Below are positions 1-5,937 of a stretch of 5,937 nt of DNA, piece by piece. Source of the stretch: Anaerolineales bacterium (GTDB lineage: Bacteria > Chloroflexota > Anaerolineae > Anaerolineales > Villigracilaceae). The notes under the pieces are model-generated. The model was given only the letters and a program-made list of their open reading frames with translations, made no database searches and was not told the origin of the DNA. The DNA lies in assembly GCA_016789485.1 (NCBI GenBank), contig JAEURE010000184.1, forward strand, positions 1-5,937, in the 5' to 3' direction. The position numbers were made by a program, and so were the translations under genes. How positions within the stretch are numbered: the stretch's first letter is position 1; each line of letters starts with the position of its first letter.

Positions 1-1500
1 GACATGATGATCGGAACGGCCGCTTCGAGAGGCAAGCGCCGCGTCAAAGGTCTGACGGAGCTTGAACCTCCTCCACAGTTCGACCTCGTAATCGTGGATG
101 AAGCACACCATATGGAATCCGCCATTACAGGCGCGATGTCATTCCGTTTGACTCAGAATGACATCGAACGTATGATGAAGGAACTCGGCGGATCATCCAG
201 CGGAGTGCTTGGCCGCATCCTGACGGACCTGCACAACTCGCTTCGCCCATCCGACTTTGGCCTGCTGCAGCAAAAAATCAAACACGCCACCGATCAGGCT
301 TTTCGTGTGGAACAACTTGCAAAGCAATTTTTTAATGTGTTGAGCGAGTTTATCGCCGTTCAGCGCGAGGGACAACCGCAAAGCAATTACTCGTGGCAGA
401 TGCGCATTCAATCAGCCACACGCACCCTGCCCGGCTGGGACGATGTGGAAGACATGTGGGGGCAGACGGGTGAGACTCTGGCATTGTTGGTTAAATCCCT
501 CGAAGAACTGCACAAGGGACTGGGGGAACTGGCCTCTGAAGGTCATGACAGCGTGGAAGATATCATGGGAAACATGAGCAGTCTCATCCGTCGTATGACC
601 GAAGCGGAAGCAGCTGCCTCTGGTTTGATGCACAAGCCATCCAACGAATTAATTTATTGGGTGGAAGTTAATCCACGCGGAGAAAGATTGTCGTTGAACG
701 CCGCTCCATTGCGAGTCGGTCCGCTTGTTCAAAAACATCTTTGGCATGAAAAAGCCAGCGTCATCATGGCATCTGCCACGATGACCACACATGGCGAATT
801 CCAGTATATCCGCAACACACTTGCCGCTGAAGATGTAGATACGGTTGCGCTTGGATCGCCCTTTGACTATGAATCAAGCACTTTGCTGTACGTGGCAAAT
901 GACATTCCCGAGCCAAATGTGCATGGCTACCAGCAGATGTTGGACAAAACCATCATTGCCACTGCCAAAGCCACAGGCGGGCGAATGCTTGTGTTGTTCA
1001 CATCCTATGCCGCGCTCAAGAAGACGGCGCAAGCCATCACAGGTCCGCTGGCACGTGAAGATATTTTTGTGTACGAGCAGGGTGAAGGTGCTTCGCCAAA
1101 TGCTTTGTTGGAATCATTCAAGTCCACAGAACGGGCAGTATTGCTCGGCACACGCTCCTTCTGGGAAGGCGTGGACGTGCCGGGCGATTCGCTTTCTGTG
1201 GTTGTCATCACCAAATTGCCATTCGATGTGCCGTCTGACCCCATCATCGCGGCACGCTCGGAATTATACGAAGATTCATTCCACGAATATTATCTACCCG
1301 AATCAATTTTGAAATTCCGCCAGGGGTTTGGACGCCTCATCCGCACCGCATCTGATCGCGGGATTGTCGCCATTTTGGACAGGCGGGTGCTGACCAAGCA
1401 ATATGGGCGCTTGTTCCTCGAATCCTTGCCTCCGTGCACTGCCAGGCAGGGAGCGGCGGTCGGACTGGCAAAGATGGCCAGTCAATGGCTGGGAACATAA
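1..1500 (+). CDS. dinG: DinG/XPD-family ATP-dependent DNA helicase, C-terminal part (5' partial)
   Basis: Superfamily 2 helicase of the DinG/YoaA/XPD group, which unwinds 5'-tailed DNA, R-loops and forked repair intermediates using ATP. The frame is open at the left edge, so the true start, the Walker A motif and any Fe-S cysteines or N-terminal exonuclease domain lie outside. Counting from the first ATG at 4, visible motifs are the DEAH box (VDEAHH, residues 31-36), motif III SATM (257-260), motif IV near GRMLVLFTSY (326-335), motif V GTRSFWEGVDVPG (382-394) and motif VI QGFGRLIR (440-447), followed by the family-typical DRR (459-461). The roughly 220 residues between DEAH and SATM are hydrophilic and helical, as expected for the arch domain. 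The ATG at 4 is not a credible start because it would remove the ATP-binding half. The stop is TAA at 1498-1500. The family is certain; the dinG symbol rests on overall resemblance, and yoaA-like paralogues cannot be separated from this fragment. Confidence 0.92.
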   Translation, partial: DMMIGTAASRGKRRVKGLTELEPPPQFDLVIVDEAHHMESAITGAMSFRLTQNDIERMMKELGGSSSGVLGRILTDLHNSLRPSDFGLLQQKIKHATDQAFRVEQLAKQFFNVLSEFIAVQREGQPQSNYSWQMRIQSATRTLPGWDDVEDMWGQTGETLALLVKSLEELHKGLGELASEGHDSVEDIMGNMSSLIRRMTEAEAAASGLMHKPSNELIYWVEVNPRGERLSLNAAPLRVGPLVQKHLWHEKASVIMASATMTTHGEFQYIRNTLAAEDVDTVALGSPFDYESSTLLYVANDIPEPNVHGYQQMLDKTIIATAKATGGRMLVLFTSYAALKKTAQAITGPLAREDIFVYEQGEGASPNALLESFKSTERAVLLGTRSFWEGVDVPGDSLSVVVITKLPFDVPSDPIIAARSELYEDSFHEYYLPESILKFRQGFGRLIRTASDRGIVAILDRRVLTKQYGRLFLESLPPCTARQGAAVGLAKMASQWLGT

Positions 1501-1524
1501 CTTTAGAATTACTCAAGAGGATGT

Positions 1525-2394
1525 ATGCCGAATATTTATTTCATCCTATTTGAAATCATCATCTACATCCAATTCGCCCTTTGCCTACAACATGCCTATA
1601 AACATGGGACAGCCAACCTGCTCAAACTTGGTTTCGGCATTCTCTTCGGGGTGATGTTGGAACTGGCAACCATCCGCCAACTCAACGCCTATGAATATGG
1701 GCATTTTGTGATTATGGTCTGGGATGTGCCTCTTTGCATCGGTGTAGCGTGGAGTTGTATTATTTATAGCGCGATGGAATTCTCCGATGCCAGCAGCCTG
1801 CCTTATTGGTTCCGCCCGATACTGGATGGATTACTGGCGCTAAATATCGATCTCGCTCTTGATACTGTTGCTATCCGTTTAGGTTTTTGGGATTGGGGAC
1901 AGGGATTACAAAGCCAGTATTTCGGCGTACCCTATGCAAATTTCTGGGCTTGGTTCTGGGTGGTATTTTCTTTTTCGCTTGGGTATCGTATTCTCGCGCG
2001 AAATTCGAACTGGGTTGGCAAGTGGCTATCCGCATCATTGGCTTTTGTTATCGGGCTGTTTGGCGTACTGGGCACAAACGCGTTTATTGTATTTGTAGTA
2101 CCCACCAGTATCCGTTCAGAGTTGATCTTCGTCACCCTGGCTGCGGCGCTTGGGATAATTTTGCTGAAACATCCACACTTCCATCAAAAACCCGTTAGCC
2201 CAATTACATTTTGGATTCCCTTTTTGACACATGCCTATATCGTACTAGCCGGCATTATTTCGGGCGTTATTTTCAACCCCATTTTTTTGTTAGCCATTGG
2301 CTTGTTGATGCTAATTATCGCGTTTTCTCTGCATGGCAAATCAATAAAATCTATTTTCTCAACATTAACATCCAGGTGGAATATTTCGATGTGA
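1525..2394 (+). CDS. Multi-pass membrane protein, divergent carotenoid biosynthesis (CruF-like, PF04240) family
   Basis: A 289-residue integral membrane protein with about eight or nine hydrophobic segments (approximately 3-23, 32-50, 60-82, 98-120, 138-157, 168-192, 199-214, 227-250, 252-270). Residues 40-145 match the pattern I know for PF04240, the family of CruF-type carotenoid 1,2-hydratases: a membrane glutamate before a Y-x-Y-G stretch (E46, YEYG 56-59), WDVPLCIGVAW (66-76), then an acidic helix DLALD (109-113), FWDW (121-124), YFGVP (132-136) and NFWAW (139-143). In the usual family the acidic pair is followed by proline and the last motif is NxxGW; here they read DT and NFWAW, so this is a divergent member. 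The start is supported by an AAGAGG Shine-Dalgarno at about 1515-1520; an ATG at 1521 is out of frame. It lies 24 bases after the helicase with no terminator, so co-transcription is plausible. No other carotenoid gene is in view, so substrate and reaction are unknown. Confidence 0.6.
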   Translation: MPNIYFILFEIIIYIQFALCLQHAYKHGTANLLKLGFGILFGVMLELATIRQLNAYEYGHFVIMVWDVPLCIGVAWSCIIYSAMEFSDASSLPYWFRPILDGLLALNIDLALDTVAIRLGFWDWGQGLQSQYFGVPYANFWAWFWVVFSFSLGYRILARNSNWVGKWLSASLAFVIGLFGVLGTNAFIVFVVPTSIRSELIFVTLAAALGIILLKHPHFHQKPVSPITFWIPFLTHAYIVLAGIISGVIFNPIFLLAIGLLMLIIAFSLHGKSIKSIFSTLTSRWNISM

Positions 2395-2404
2395 TCTTAT
2401 TGCA

Positions 2405-3700
2405 TCAGGCTGGCTTCAATCTCCGCAGGATGGATGACAGATCATCCAAAGAGAGAAAAGCTTCAACAACACGGGGATCAAAATGCGAGCCAGAAAGTTC
2501 ACGAATATTTTTCTTCACTTCGGCAGGTTCAATCCCCTTTCGATAAGGACGATCTGAGACGAGTGCATCCCACACATCCACCACAGAAAAGATTCGTGCG
2601 GCGAACGGAATGTCCTCGCCTTTCAAACCGCGCGGATAGCCCGTGCCGTCCCATTTTTCGTGATGGCAATATGGAATATCCAGTGCCGGATGCAGAAATT
2701 TAATCGGATTCAGCATCTCATAAGCATAAAGGGGATGCTTTTGAATCAGGGTCCGCTCCTCATCTGAGAGTTTTCCAGGCTTAAGCAAAATCCCGTCTGG
2801 AATGGCCATTTTGCCAATATCGTGCAAAAGCGCTCCGCGGGTAATGTGAACGATATCGGCTTCTTTCACGCCCATACCCCGCGCAAGTGTTTGAGTCAAT
2901 GCAGTGACGCGTTTCGTGTGGCCCTCTGTTTCCTTATCCCGCAGATCCAGTGCGCGCACCCAGCCCTCCAGCGTGGCTTGATACGCGATCTCCAACTCAT
3001 CCTTGCTCGCCTGCAATTCATCGAACAAACGCGCATTGTAAATTGCAATCGCCGCCTGATTTGCAAACGCAGAAATCAAATCAAAATTTTCCTGCTGGAA
3101 AACTCCTGAATGAGCGCGATTATCCACATAGATAACGCCAATGAGTTTGTCTTTTATATTCAGCGGCACGCACAAAATAGATAATAAGTGATATGCCGCA
3201 ACACTGAACTGCGCTTCAAACCGTGGGTCTTCCTGGGCGTTCGTGGTGAGGACAAGTTTTCCTGTCTCCACCACGCGGTTGATAACGGTCTTGCTGACGG
3301 CAAACTGATCTTCGTCAAGGTCAACATGGTCCAGTCCGCGCGCCACATGAACCTTCAAATTTCCATCGGACTCACGCAGCATGAGAAAACCACGCTCGGC
3401 GCGCATCAACCGCACCAGCCGATCCATCACCTCTGACAAAACCCGATTCAATCCCACCGAGGAGTTGATGGCGCTGCCAATCTGTACCAACGCTTCAAAC
3501 TGAGAATCGCGAGTTTGAATCTGTTTCGATACAGTACTTTTCACCTTATTCAAACTACTGACAGCCTGTGTTAGATCACGCAAAGACTGGTCGGTTTGAC
3601 CTTCGCTGGAGCGCGCAATATTTTTCATCACGCCAGACAGCAGATTGCTTATTTCCCAAAGCTGATCCTGAACAATACTAAAGTCAGACGATTGCTTCAT
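2405..3700 (-). CDS. GAF and HD-GYP domain protein, probable cyclic-di-GMP phosphodiesterase
   Basis: A 431-residue soluble signalling enzyme predicted to hydrolyse c-di-GMP. Residues 1-66 are polar and helical (likely coiled coil). About 68-225 form a GAF sensor domain (AERGFLML 101-108, VPLNIKDKLIGVIYVDN 178-194, AFANQAAIAIYNARL 211-225). A short helix leads to an HD-GYP domain from about 243 to 417. All hallmark metal and catalytic residues are present: H261 (EGHTKRV), HDIGK 293-297, H322, HHEKWDGTGYP 346-356 and D375 (VVDVWDAL). The intact GYP motif argues for an active phosphodiesterase. There is no signal peptide, membrane segment or receiver domain, so the input is probably a cytoplasmic small molecule bound by GAF; the ligand cannot be told from sequence. 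The ATG is preceded by AAGGAA at a normal distance. It follows dcd on the same strand after 93 bases and could share its transcript. Its stop is 10 bases from that of the convergent membrane protein gene. Confidence 0.95.
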   Translation of the reverse strand: MKQSSDFSIVQDQLWEISNLLSGVMKNIARSSEGQTDQSLRDLTQAVSSLNKVKSTVSKQIQTRDSQFEALVQIGSAINSSVGLNRVLSEVMDRLVRLMRAERGFLMLRESDGNLKVHVARGLDHVDLDEDQFAVSKTVINRVVETGKLVLTTNAQEDPRFEAQFSVAAYHLLSILCVPLNIKDKLIGVIYVDNRAHSGVFQQENFDLISAFANQAAIAIYNARLFDELQASKDELEIAYQATLEGWVRALDLRDKETEGHTKRVTALTQTLARGMGVKEADIVHITRGALLHDIGKMAIPDGILLKPGKLSDEERTLIQKHPLYAYEMLNPIKFLHPALDIPYCHHEKWDGTGYPRGLKGEDIPFAARIFSVVDVWDALVSDRPYRKGIEPAEVKKNIRELSGSHFDPRVVEAFLSLDDLSSILRRLKPA

Positions 3701-3793
3701 TCGGCGATTCCTTTTGAGTCAACAGCAAATCTTTCACAAACACCATCAACGAGCGAATCTATTCCACAACCCAAAAGCGAGACCCAAACTCAA

Positions 3794-4348
3794 CTATAAT
3801 TTGGGCAGAACAATGGATTGTTGCTTCTGATATTTTCCCTTTTTGTCCGCATATGAGACGGAGCATTCTTCATCTGCTTCAAAAAACAACACCTGAGCCA
3901 GCCCCTCGTTCGCATAAATTTTGGCAGGCAAAGGCGTAGTGTTGGATATCTCCAAGGTGACAAACCCTTCCCACTCAGGCTCGAATGGTGTCACATTGAC
4001 GATGATGCCGCAACGCGCGTAGGTAGATTTTCCCAGACACACGGTCAACACTTTGCGTGGAATGCGGAAATACTCCACTGTGCGCGCCAAGGCAAAGGAG
4101 TTTGGCGGGACAATGCACACATCTCCCACAAAATCCACCATGGAATTGGTGTCAAAGTGCTTCGGGTCCACAGTTGCGGAAAACACATTGGTAAAAATCT
4201 TAAACTCATTGGCAACACGCACATCATACCCATACGAGGAGACCCCGTACGAGATTACCCCGTTCCGAACCTGATTATCCACAAAAGGTTCGATCATCTT
4301 GTGTTCAAGCGCCATCGTACGAATCCAGTGATCTGGCTTCAATCCCAT
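3794..4348 (-). CDS. dcd: dCTP deaminase
   Basis: Deaminates dCTP to dUTP and ammonia, feeding dUMP and then dTMP synthesis in the cytoplasm; the family forms homotrimers related to dUTPases. The 184-residue protein has the family's full length and matches from the first residues (SDRWIR-like KPDHWIR 4-10, EHKMIEPF 15-22) through [12 protein letters not shown] (33-44), [18 protein letters not shown] (81-98), the active-site loop GKSTYARCG (106-114), [11 protein letters not shown] (118-128) and VTLE (130-133), to the C-terminal KYQ (172-174). By hand alignment to E. coli Dcd, S108, R112 and E133 correspond to the nucleotide-binding S111 and R115 and the catalytic E138. A second dUTPase activity, as in the bifunctional Dcd-Dut enzymes, cannot be excluded from sequence. 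The start has a strong AAGGAG six bases before ATG. The stop is TAG. Nothing is missing, so it should be functional. Confidence 0.97.
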   Translation of the reverse strand: MGLKPDHWIRTMALEHKMIEPFVDNQVRNGVISYGVSSYGYDVRVANEFKIFTNVFSATVDPKHFDTNSMVDFVGDVCIVPPNSFALARTVEYFRIPRKVLTVCLGKSTYARCGIIVNVTPFEPEWEGFVTLEISNTTPLPAKIYANEGLAQVLFFEADEECSVSYADKKGKYQKQQSIVLPKL

Positions 4349-4385
4349 TTCTCACTCCTTGACCTCATTTTTGTAATCCTGCTGA

Positions 4386-4395
4386 TTTTATAACA
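4386..4395 (-). promoter_or_regulatory. Candidate extended -10 promoter element for dcd
   Basis: Read on the minus strand, TGTTATAAA is an extended -10 (TGN followed by TATAAA). It would start transcription around 4380, giving a leader of about 30 bases that contains the dcd Shine-Dalgarno. I see no good -35 at 17 bases; a TTGCAA lies about 20 bases upstream, which is too far to be convincing. Inferred from motif match and position only. Confidence 0.45.
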
Positions 4396-4410
4396 AAATT
4401 GTATAGTTTT

Positions 4411-4420
4411 AATTGCAATT
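4411..4420. repeat. Short perfect palindrome in the divergent dcd/4481 promoter region
   Basis: AATTGCAATT is a perfect 10-base palindrome between the two candidate divergent -10 elements. Its position is that expected of an operator or shared upstream site. The sequence is AT-rich, so chance occurrence is quite possible, and no second copy is visible near the other genes. Confidence 0.3.
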
Positions 4421-4426
4421 TCCATA

Positions 4427-4432
4427 TATAAT
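4427..4432 (+). promoter_or_regulatory. Candidate -10 element for the 4481 membrane protein gene
   Basis: A consensus TATAAT would give a start near 4439 and a leader of about 42 bases before the ATG at 4481. No recognisable -35 hexamer occurs 16-18 bases upstream, so the call rests on the exact -10 match and on its position in the divergent intergenic region. Confidence 0.4.
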
Positions 4433-4480
4433 CCGCCCACGGACATTCCGTACTTATCCCAAAATAAATGAGGCAGATGC

Positions 4481-5086
4481 ATGAAAAAGTTTTTTGGTTT
4501 TTTAGCCAGTGAAGTTGCACTAGGAACCTTGATCGCGTTACTGAGCGTTTCAACCGCCGTCGCCAGCTACGAAGGCGCCATGGCAGACTCAGAACAAAAC
4601 AAGTATGAGATTCTGGGAATGCAATTCTTGAATGACGGCAACGCAGAATATCTCACAGTCAATCAACAGATCACACAGGACTACACATATTACGACAATT
4701 GGTACCTGAATGTGGACGAACGGCCTGAAATCGCCGCCTATTACGAAGGTGATTTTTCACAGGCACTGCAGGATGCCATTGCCCGCGATAACGGCATTTG
4801 GGACGAGGCGTATTATGAAGCCATGTACGCGTATCCCAATGAACTCTTCAATGAATCAGATACCAATTTTGAAATTGGCTCCCAATATGATGAAAAAGGC
4901 GACCGACTTCAACTTGTCATGCTTATCATGGCACTTGGCCTGGCACTTGCCGCCTGGGGATCCCTGCTTGGCGCAGAAAGCAACATGCGTATCATGTTCT
5001 CCCTGTTTGGGCTGATCTCCTTCCTTGTAGGCATATCCTTATACTTGTACTACACATTTATATCACCTGCTGTTGTCGCCATTTAA
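4481..5086 (+). CDS. Small membrane protein of unknown function with acidic, tyrosine-rich loop
   Basis: I do not recognise this 201-residue protein. It has an N-terminal hydrophobic helix after MKKFF (about 7-28), a polar region of about 110 residues (30-141), and two closely spaced C-terminal membrane helices (about 143-164 and 170-192). The polar region carries about 25 Asp/Glu against four or five Lys/Arg and 13 tyrosines (for example TYYDNWY 69-75, AYYEG 86-90, EAYYEAMYAYP 109-119). With lysines at the N-terminus and R170 between the last two helices, the positive-inside rule places the acidic region outside the cytoplasm. The first helix could be a signal peptide (VASYEGA near 27-33) or a signal anchor. 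The start has a TGAGG seven bases upstream; ATGs at 4468 and 4477 are out of frame. It is transcribed alone, divergently from dcd, and ends at a strong terminator. The layout of one helix, a soluble part and a helical hairpin resembles uncharacterised small envelope proteins, but no function can be assigned. Confidence 0.85.
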   Translation: MKKFFGFLASEVALGTLIALLSVSTAVASYEGAMADSEQNKYEILGMQFLNDGNAEYLTVNQQITQDYTYYDNWYLNVDERPEIAAYYEGDFSQALQDAIARDNGIWDEAYYEAMYAYPNELFNESDTNFEIGSQYDEKGDRLQLVMLIMALGLALAAWGSLLGAESNMRIMFSLFGLISFLVGISLYLYYTFISPAVVAI

Positions 5087-5101
5087 TCAAATATAGAAGA
5101 T

Positions 5102-5138
5102 ATTAAAAAGGCGAGTCCACAAGATTCGCCTTTTTAAT
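5102..5138 (+). terminator. Intrinsic transcription terminator
   Basis: A perfect 13-base inverted repeat (arms 5102-5114 and 5126-5138, core AAAAAGGCGA / TCGCCTTTTT) closes an 11-base loop, and the right arm contains five Ts followed by AATTAAT. It starts 16 bases after the TAA of the acidic membrane protein gene, so it ends that transcript. The matching A tract on the left arm means it could also act from the other strand. Confidence 0.9.
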
Positions 5139-5150
5139 TAATGCTCTCAT

Positions 5151-5159
5151 TGGTATAAT
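5151..5159 (+). promoter_or_regulatory. Extended -10 promoter for the DUF1684 gene, predicting a leaderless mRNA
   Basis: TGGTATAAT is a full match to the extended -10 element (TGN-TATAAT). Only seven bases separate it from the ATG at 5167, so the expected first transcribed base falls at or next to the A of the start codon. The 17-base-upstream -35 position (5131-5136, TTTTTA) is a poor match and lies in the terminator tail, consistent with dependence on the extended -10. Confidence 0.65.
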
Positions 5160-5166
5160 ATCCTAT

Positions 5167-5937
5167 ATGACATCACAAACGTACCGTCAGACGATCAATG
5201 AATGGCGCAAGGAACGGGACGAAACCATCCGCAAAAAAAATGGGTGGCTCGCCCTTTCAGGTCTATATTGGCTGAAACTTGGGAAAAACCAGATCGGCTC
5301 CGATCCAAAATCCGAAATTCAACTACCCGAACGTATTCCGCCAAATGTCGGTTCAATTGAATACAACGGCAGGTCTGTCACATTCCGAGCCGCACCCGGT
5401 CAAGAGGTTCAGGTAAATGACAAACCCGCGGATTTTGCAATCCTTCAGCCTGACATTTCGGAAAATCCAAGTTACCTACAATTGCAGGATATTCAACTCG
5501 TCGTGATTCAACGCGGCAATCGGATGGGCGTCCGCATATGGGATAACCAACGCGAAAAGAGACGTTCCTTCCCCGCCCGCACCTGGTACGACATTGACGA
5601 AAATTTTCGCATCCAAGCATCGTACACAGCTTATGAACGCCCCAAAATGGCTTATTTCCCCGACCTCACCGGTGAAAAATCGGAATTCCCTGTTGACGGG
5701 TATTTATCTTTTCAATTCAGCGGAAATCATTACCAGCTGGATATCAACAAGGAGGAGGACGGCACATTCTTCGTCCGCTTCTGGGACCCCACTGCCAAAA
5801 ACAATACCTACCCGACGGGACGCTACCTGATTACAGACATAGAACCTGACAACAAAATCTTCCTCGATTTCAATAAGGCATATAACCCGCCCTGCGCTTT
5901 CACAGACTTTGCCACCTGCGTCTTCGCTCCCGAACAA
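5167..5937 (+). CDS. DUF1684 (PF07920) family protein, 3' partial
   Basis: 257 codons are open to the right edge. The protein matches DUF1684 along its length: an N-terminal helix (EWRKERDE 12-19), GWLALSGLYWLKLGKN (26-41), an FHA-like beta segment with GSDPKSEIQLP (44-54) and VQVNDKP (81-87), then the domain core RRSFPARTWYDID (132-144), FRIQASYTAY (147-156), GTFFVRFWDPT (199-209), YPTGRYL (215-221) and the signature LDFNKAYNPPCAFTDFATC (233-251). The family's usual ending, which contains an asparagine and an AGE-type motif, is missing because the window stops, probably with only a few dozen residues to go. The family is widespread in bacteria and has no established biochemical role that I know of. 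There is no signal peptide, so it is probably cytoplasmic. The ATG at 5167 is the first possible start and the conserved region begins right after it; there is no Shine-Dalgarno because the promoter -10 occupies that position. Confidence 0.92.
   Translation, partial: MTSQTYRQTINEWRKERDETIRKKNGWLALSGLYWLKLGKNQIGSDPKSEIQLPERIPPNVGSIEYNGRSVTFRAAPGQEVQVNDKPADFAILQPDISENPSYLQLQDIQLVVIQRGNRMGVRIWDNQREKRRSFPARTWYDIDENFRIQASYTAYERPKMAYFPDLTGEKSEFPVDGYLSFQFSGNHYQLDINKEEDGTFFVRFWDPTAKNNTYPTGRYLITDIEPDNKIFLDFNKAYNPPCAFTDFATCVFAPEQ

Noticed and set aside
4..6. ATG at position 4 as the true start of the helicase
   Set aside because: The frame is open at the window edge and a start here would remove the Walker A motif and the ATP-binding half needed by this family.
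845..1312. 155-codon open frame on the plus strand inside the helicase gene
   Set aside because: It lies in another frame of a well-supported helicase region spanning motifs III to VI, and its translation has no recognisable domain; it is a shadow.
3795..3800. TATAAT on the plus strand at the end of dcd, considered as a promoter
   Set aside because: No plus-strand gene lies downstream within reach, and these bases encode the last codons and stop of dcd on the minus strand.
3783..3805. CCCAAA / TTTGGG inverted repeat around the dcd stop codon, considered as a terminator
   Set aside because: The stem is only six base pairs with an 11-base loop and no T tract follows on the minus strand.
5704..5937. 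77-codon open frame on the minus strand at the right edge
   Set aside because: It is antisense to the conserved DUF1684 core (YPTGRYL and NPPC motifs on the plus strand), so it is not a gene.
1..5937. Search for CRISPR repeats, insertion sequence ends, tRNA or rRNA genes and defence genes
   Set aside because: No tandem spaced repeats, transposase sequence, tRNA-like fold or known defence protein was found; all genes are housekeeping, signalling or uncharacterised.

Overview
The window looks like ordinary chromosomal DNA from a bacterium of moderate GC content with compact gene spacing. Protein style and gene mix (a DinG-type helicase, a soluble GAF/HD-GYP protein, a GKSTYAR-type dCTP deaminase, a DUF1684 protein, a divergent carotenoid-hydratase-like membrane protein) would fit Chloroflexota of the Anaerolineae type. 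That placement is an impression from protein sequence, not a demonstrated assignment. I see no rRNA, tRNA, CRISPR array, insertion sequence or phage gene.

Layout. Positions 1-1500 (+) hold the C-terminal two thirds or so of a DinG/XPD-family helicase whose start lies off the left edge. After 24 bases comes a multi-pass membrane protein at 1525-2394 (+), resembling the carotenoid biosynthesis family PF04240 (CruF-like); it may be co-transcribed with the helicase. It converges, with only 10 bases between stop codons, on a leftward pair: a GAF/HD-GYP c-di-GMP phosphodiesterase (2405-3700, -) and, upstream of it, dCTP deaminase dcd (3794-4348, -). A 132-base AT-rich divergent promoter region separates dcd from a rightward small membrane protein of unknown function with a very acidic, tyrosine-rich loop (4481-5086, +). 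That gene ends at a strong intrinsic terminator (5102-5138). Immediately after it, an extended -10 promoter sits 7 bases before the ATG of a DUF1684 protein (5167-5937, +, running off the right edge), an arrangement that predicts a leaderless mRNA.

How the genes relate. They do not form one pathway. The helicase and Dcd are housekeeping functions (DNA repair and pyrimidine nucleotide supply), the HD-GYP protein is a second-messenger enzyme, and the membrane protein, small acidic protein and DUF1684 protein are poorly characterised. No convincing new defence or mobile system is visible. The points most worth a second look are the predicted leaderless DUF1684 transcript, the FHA-like N-terminal part of that protein, the unknown acidic membrane protein, and the divergent carotenoid-type protein.
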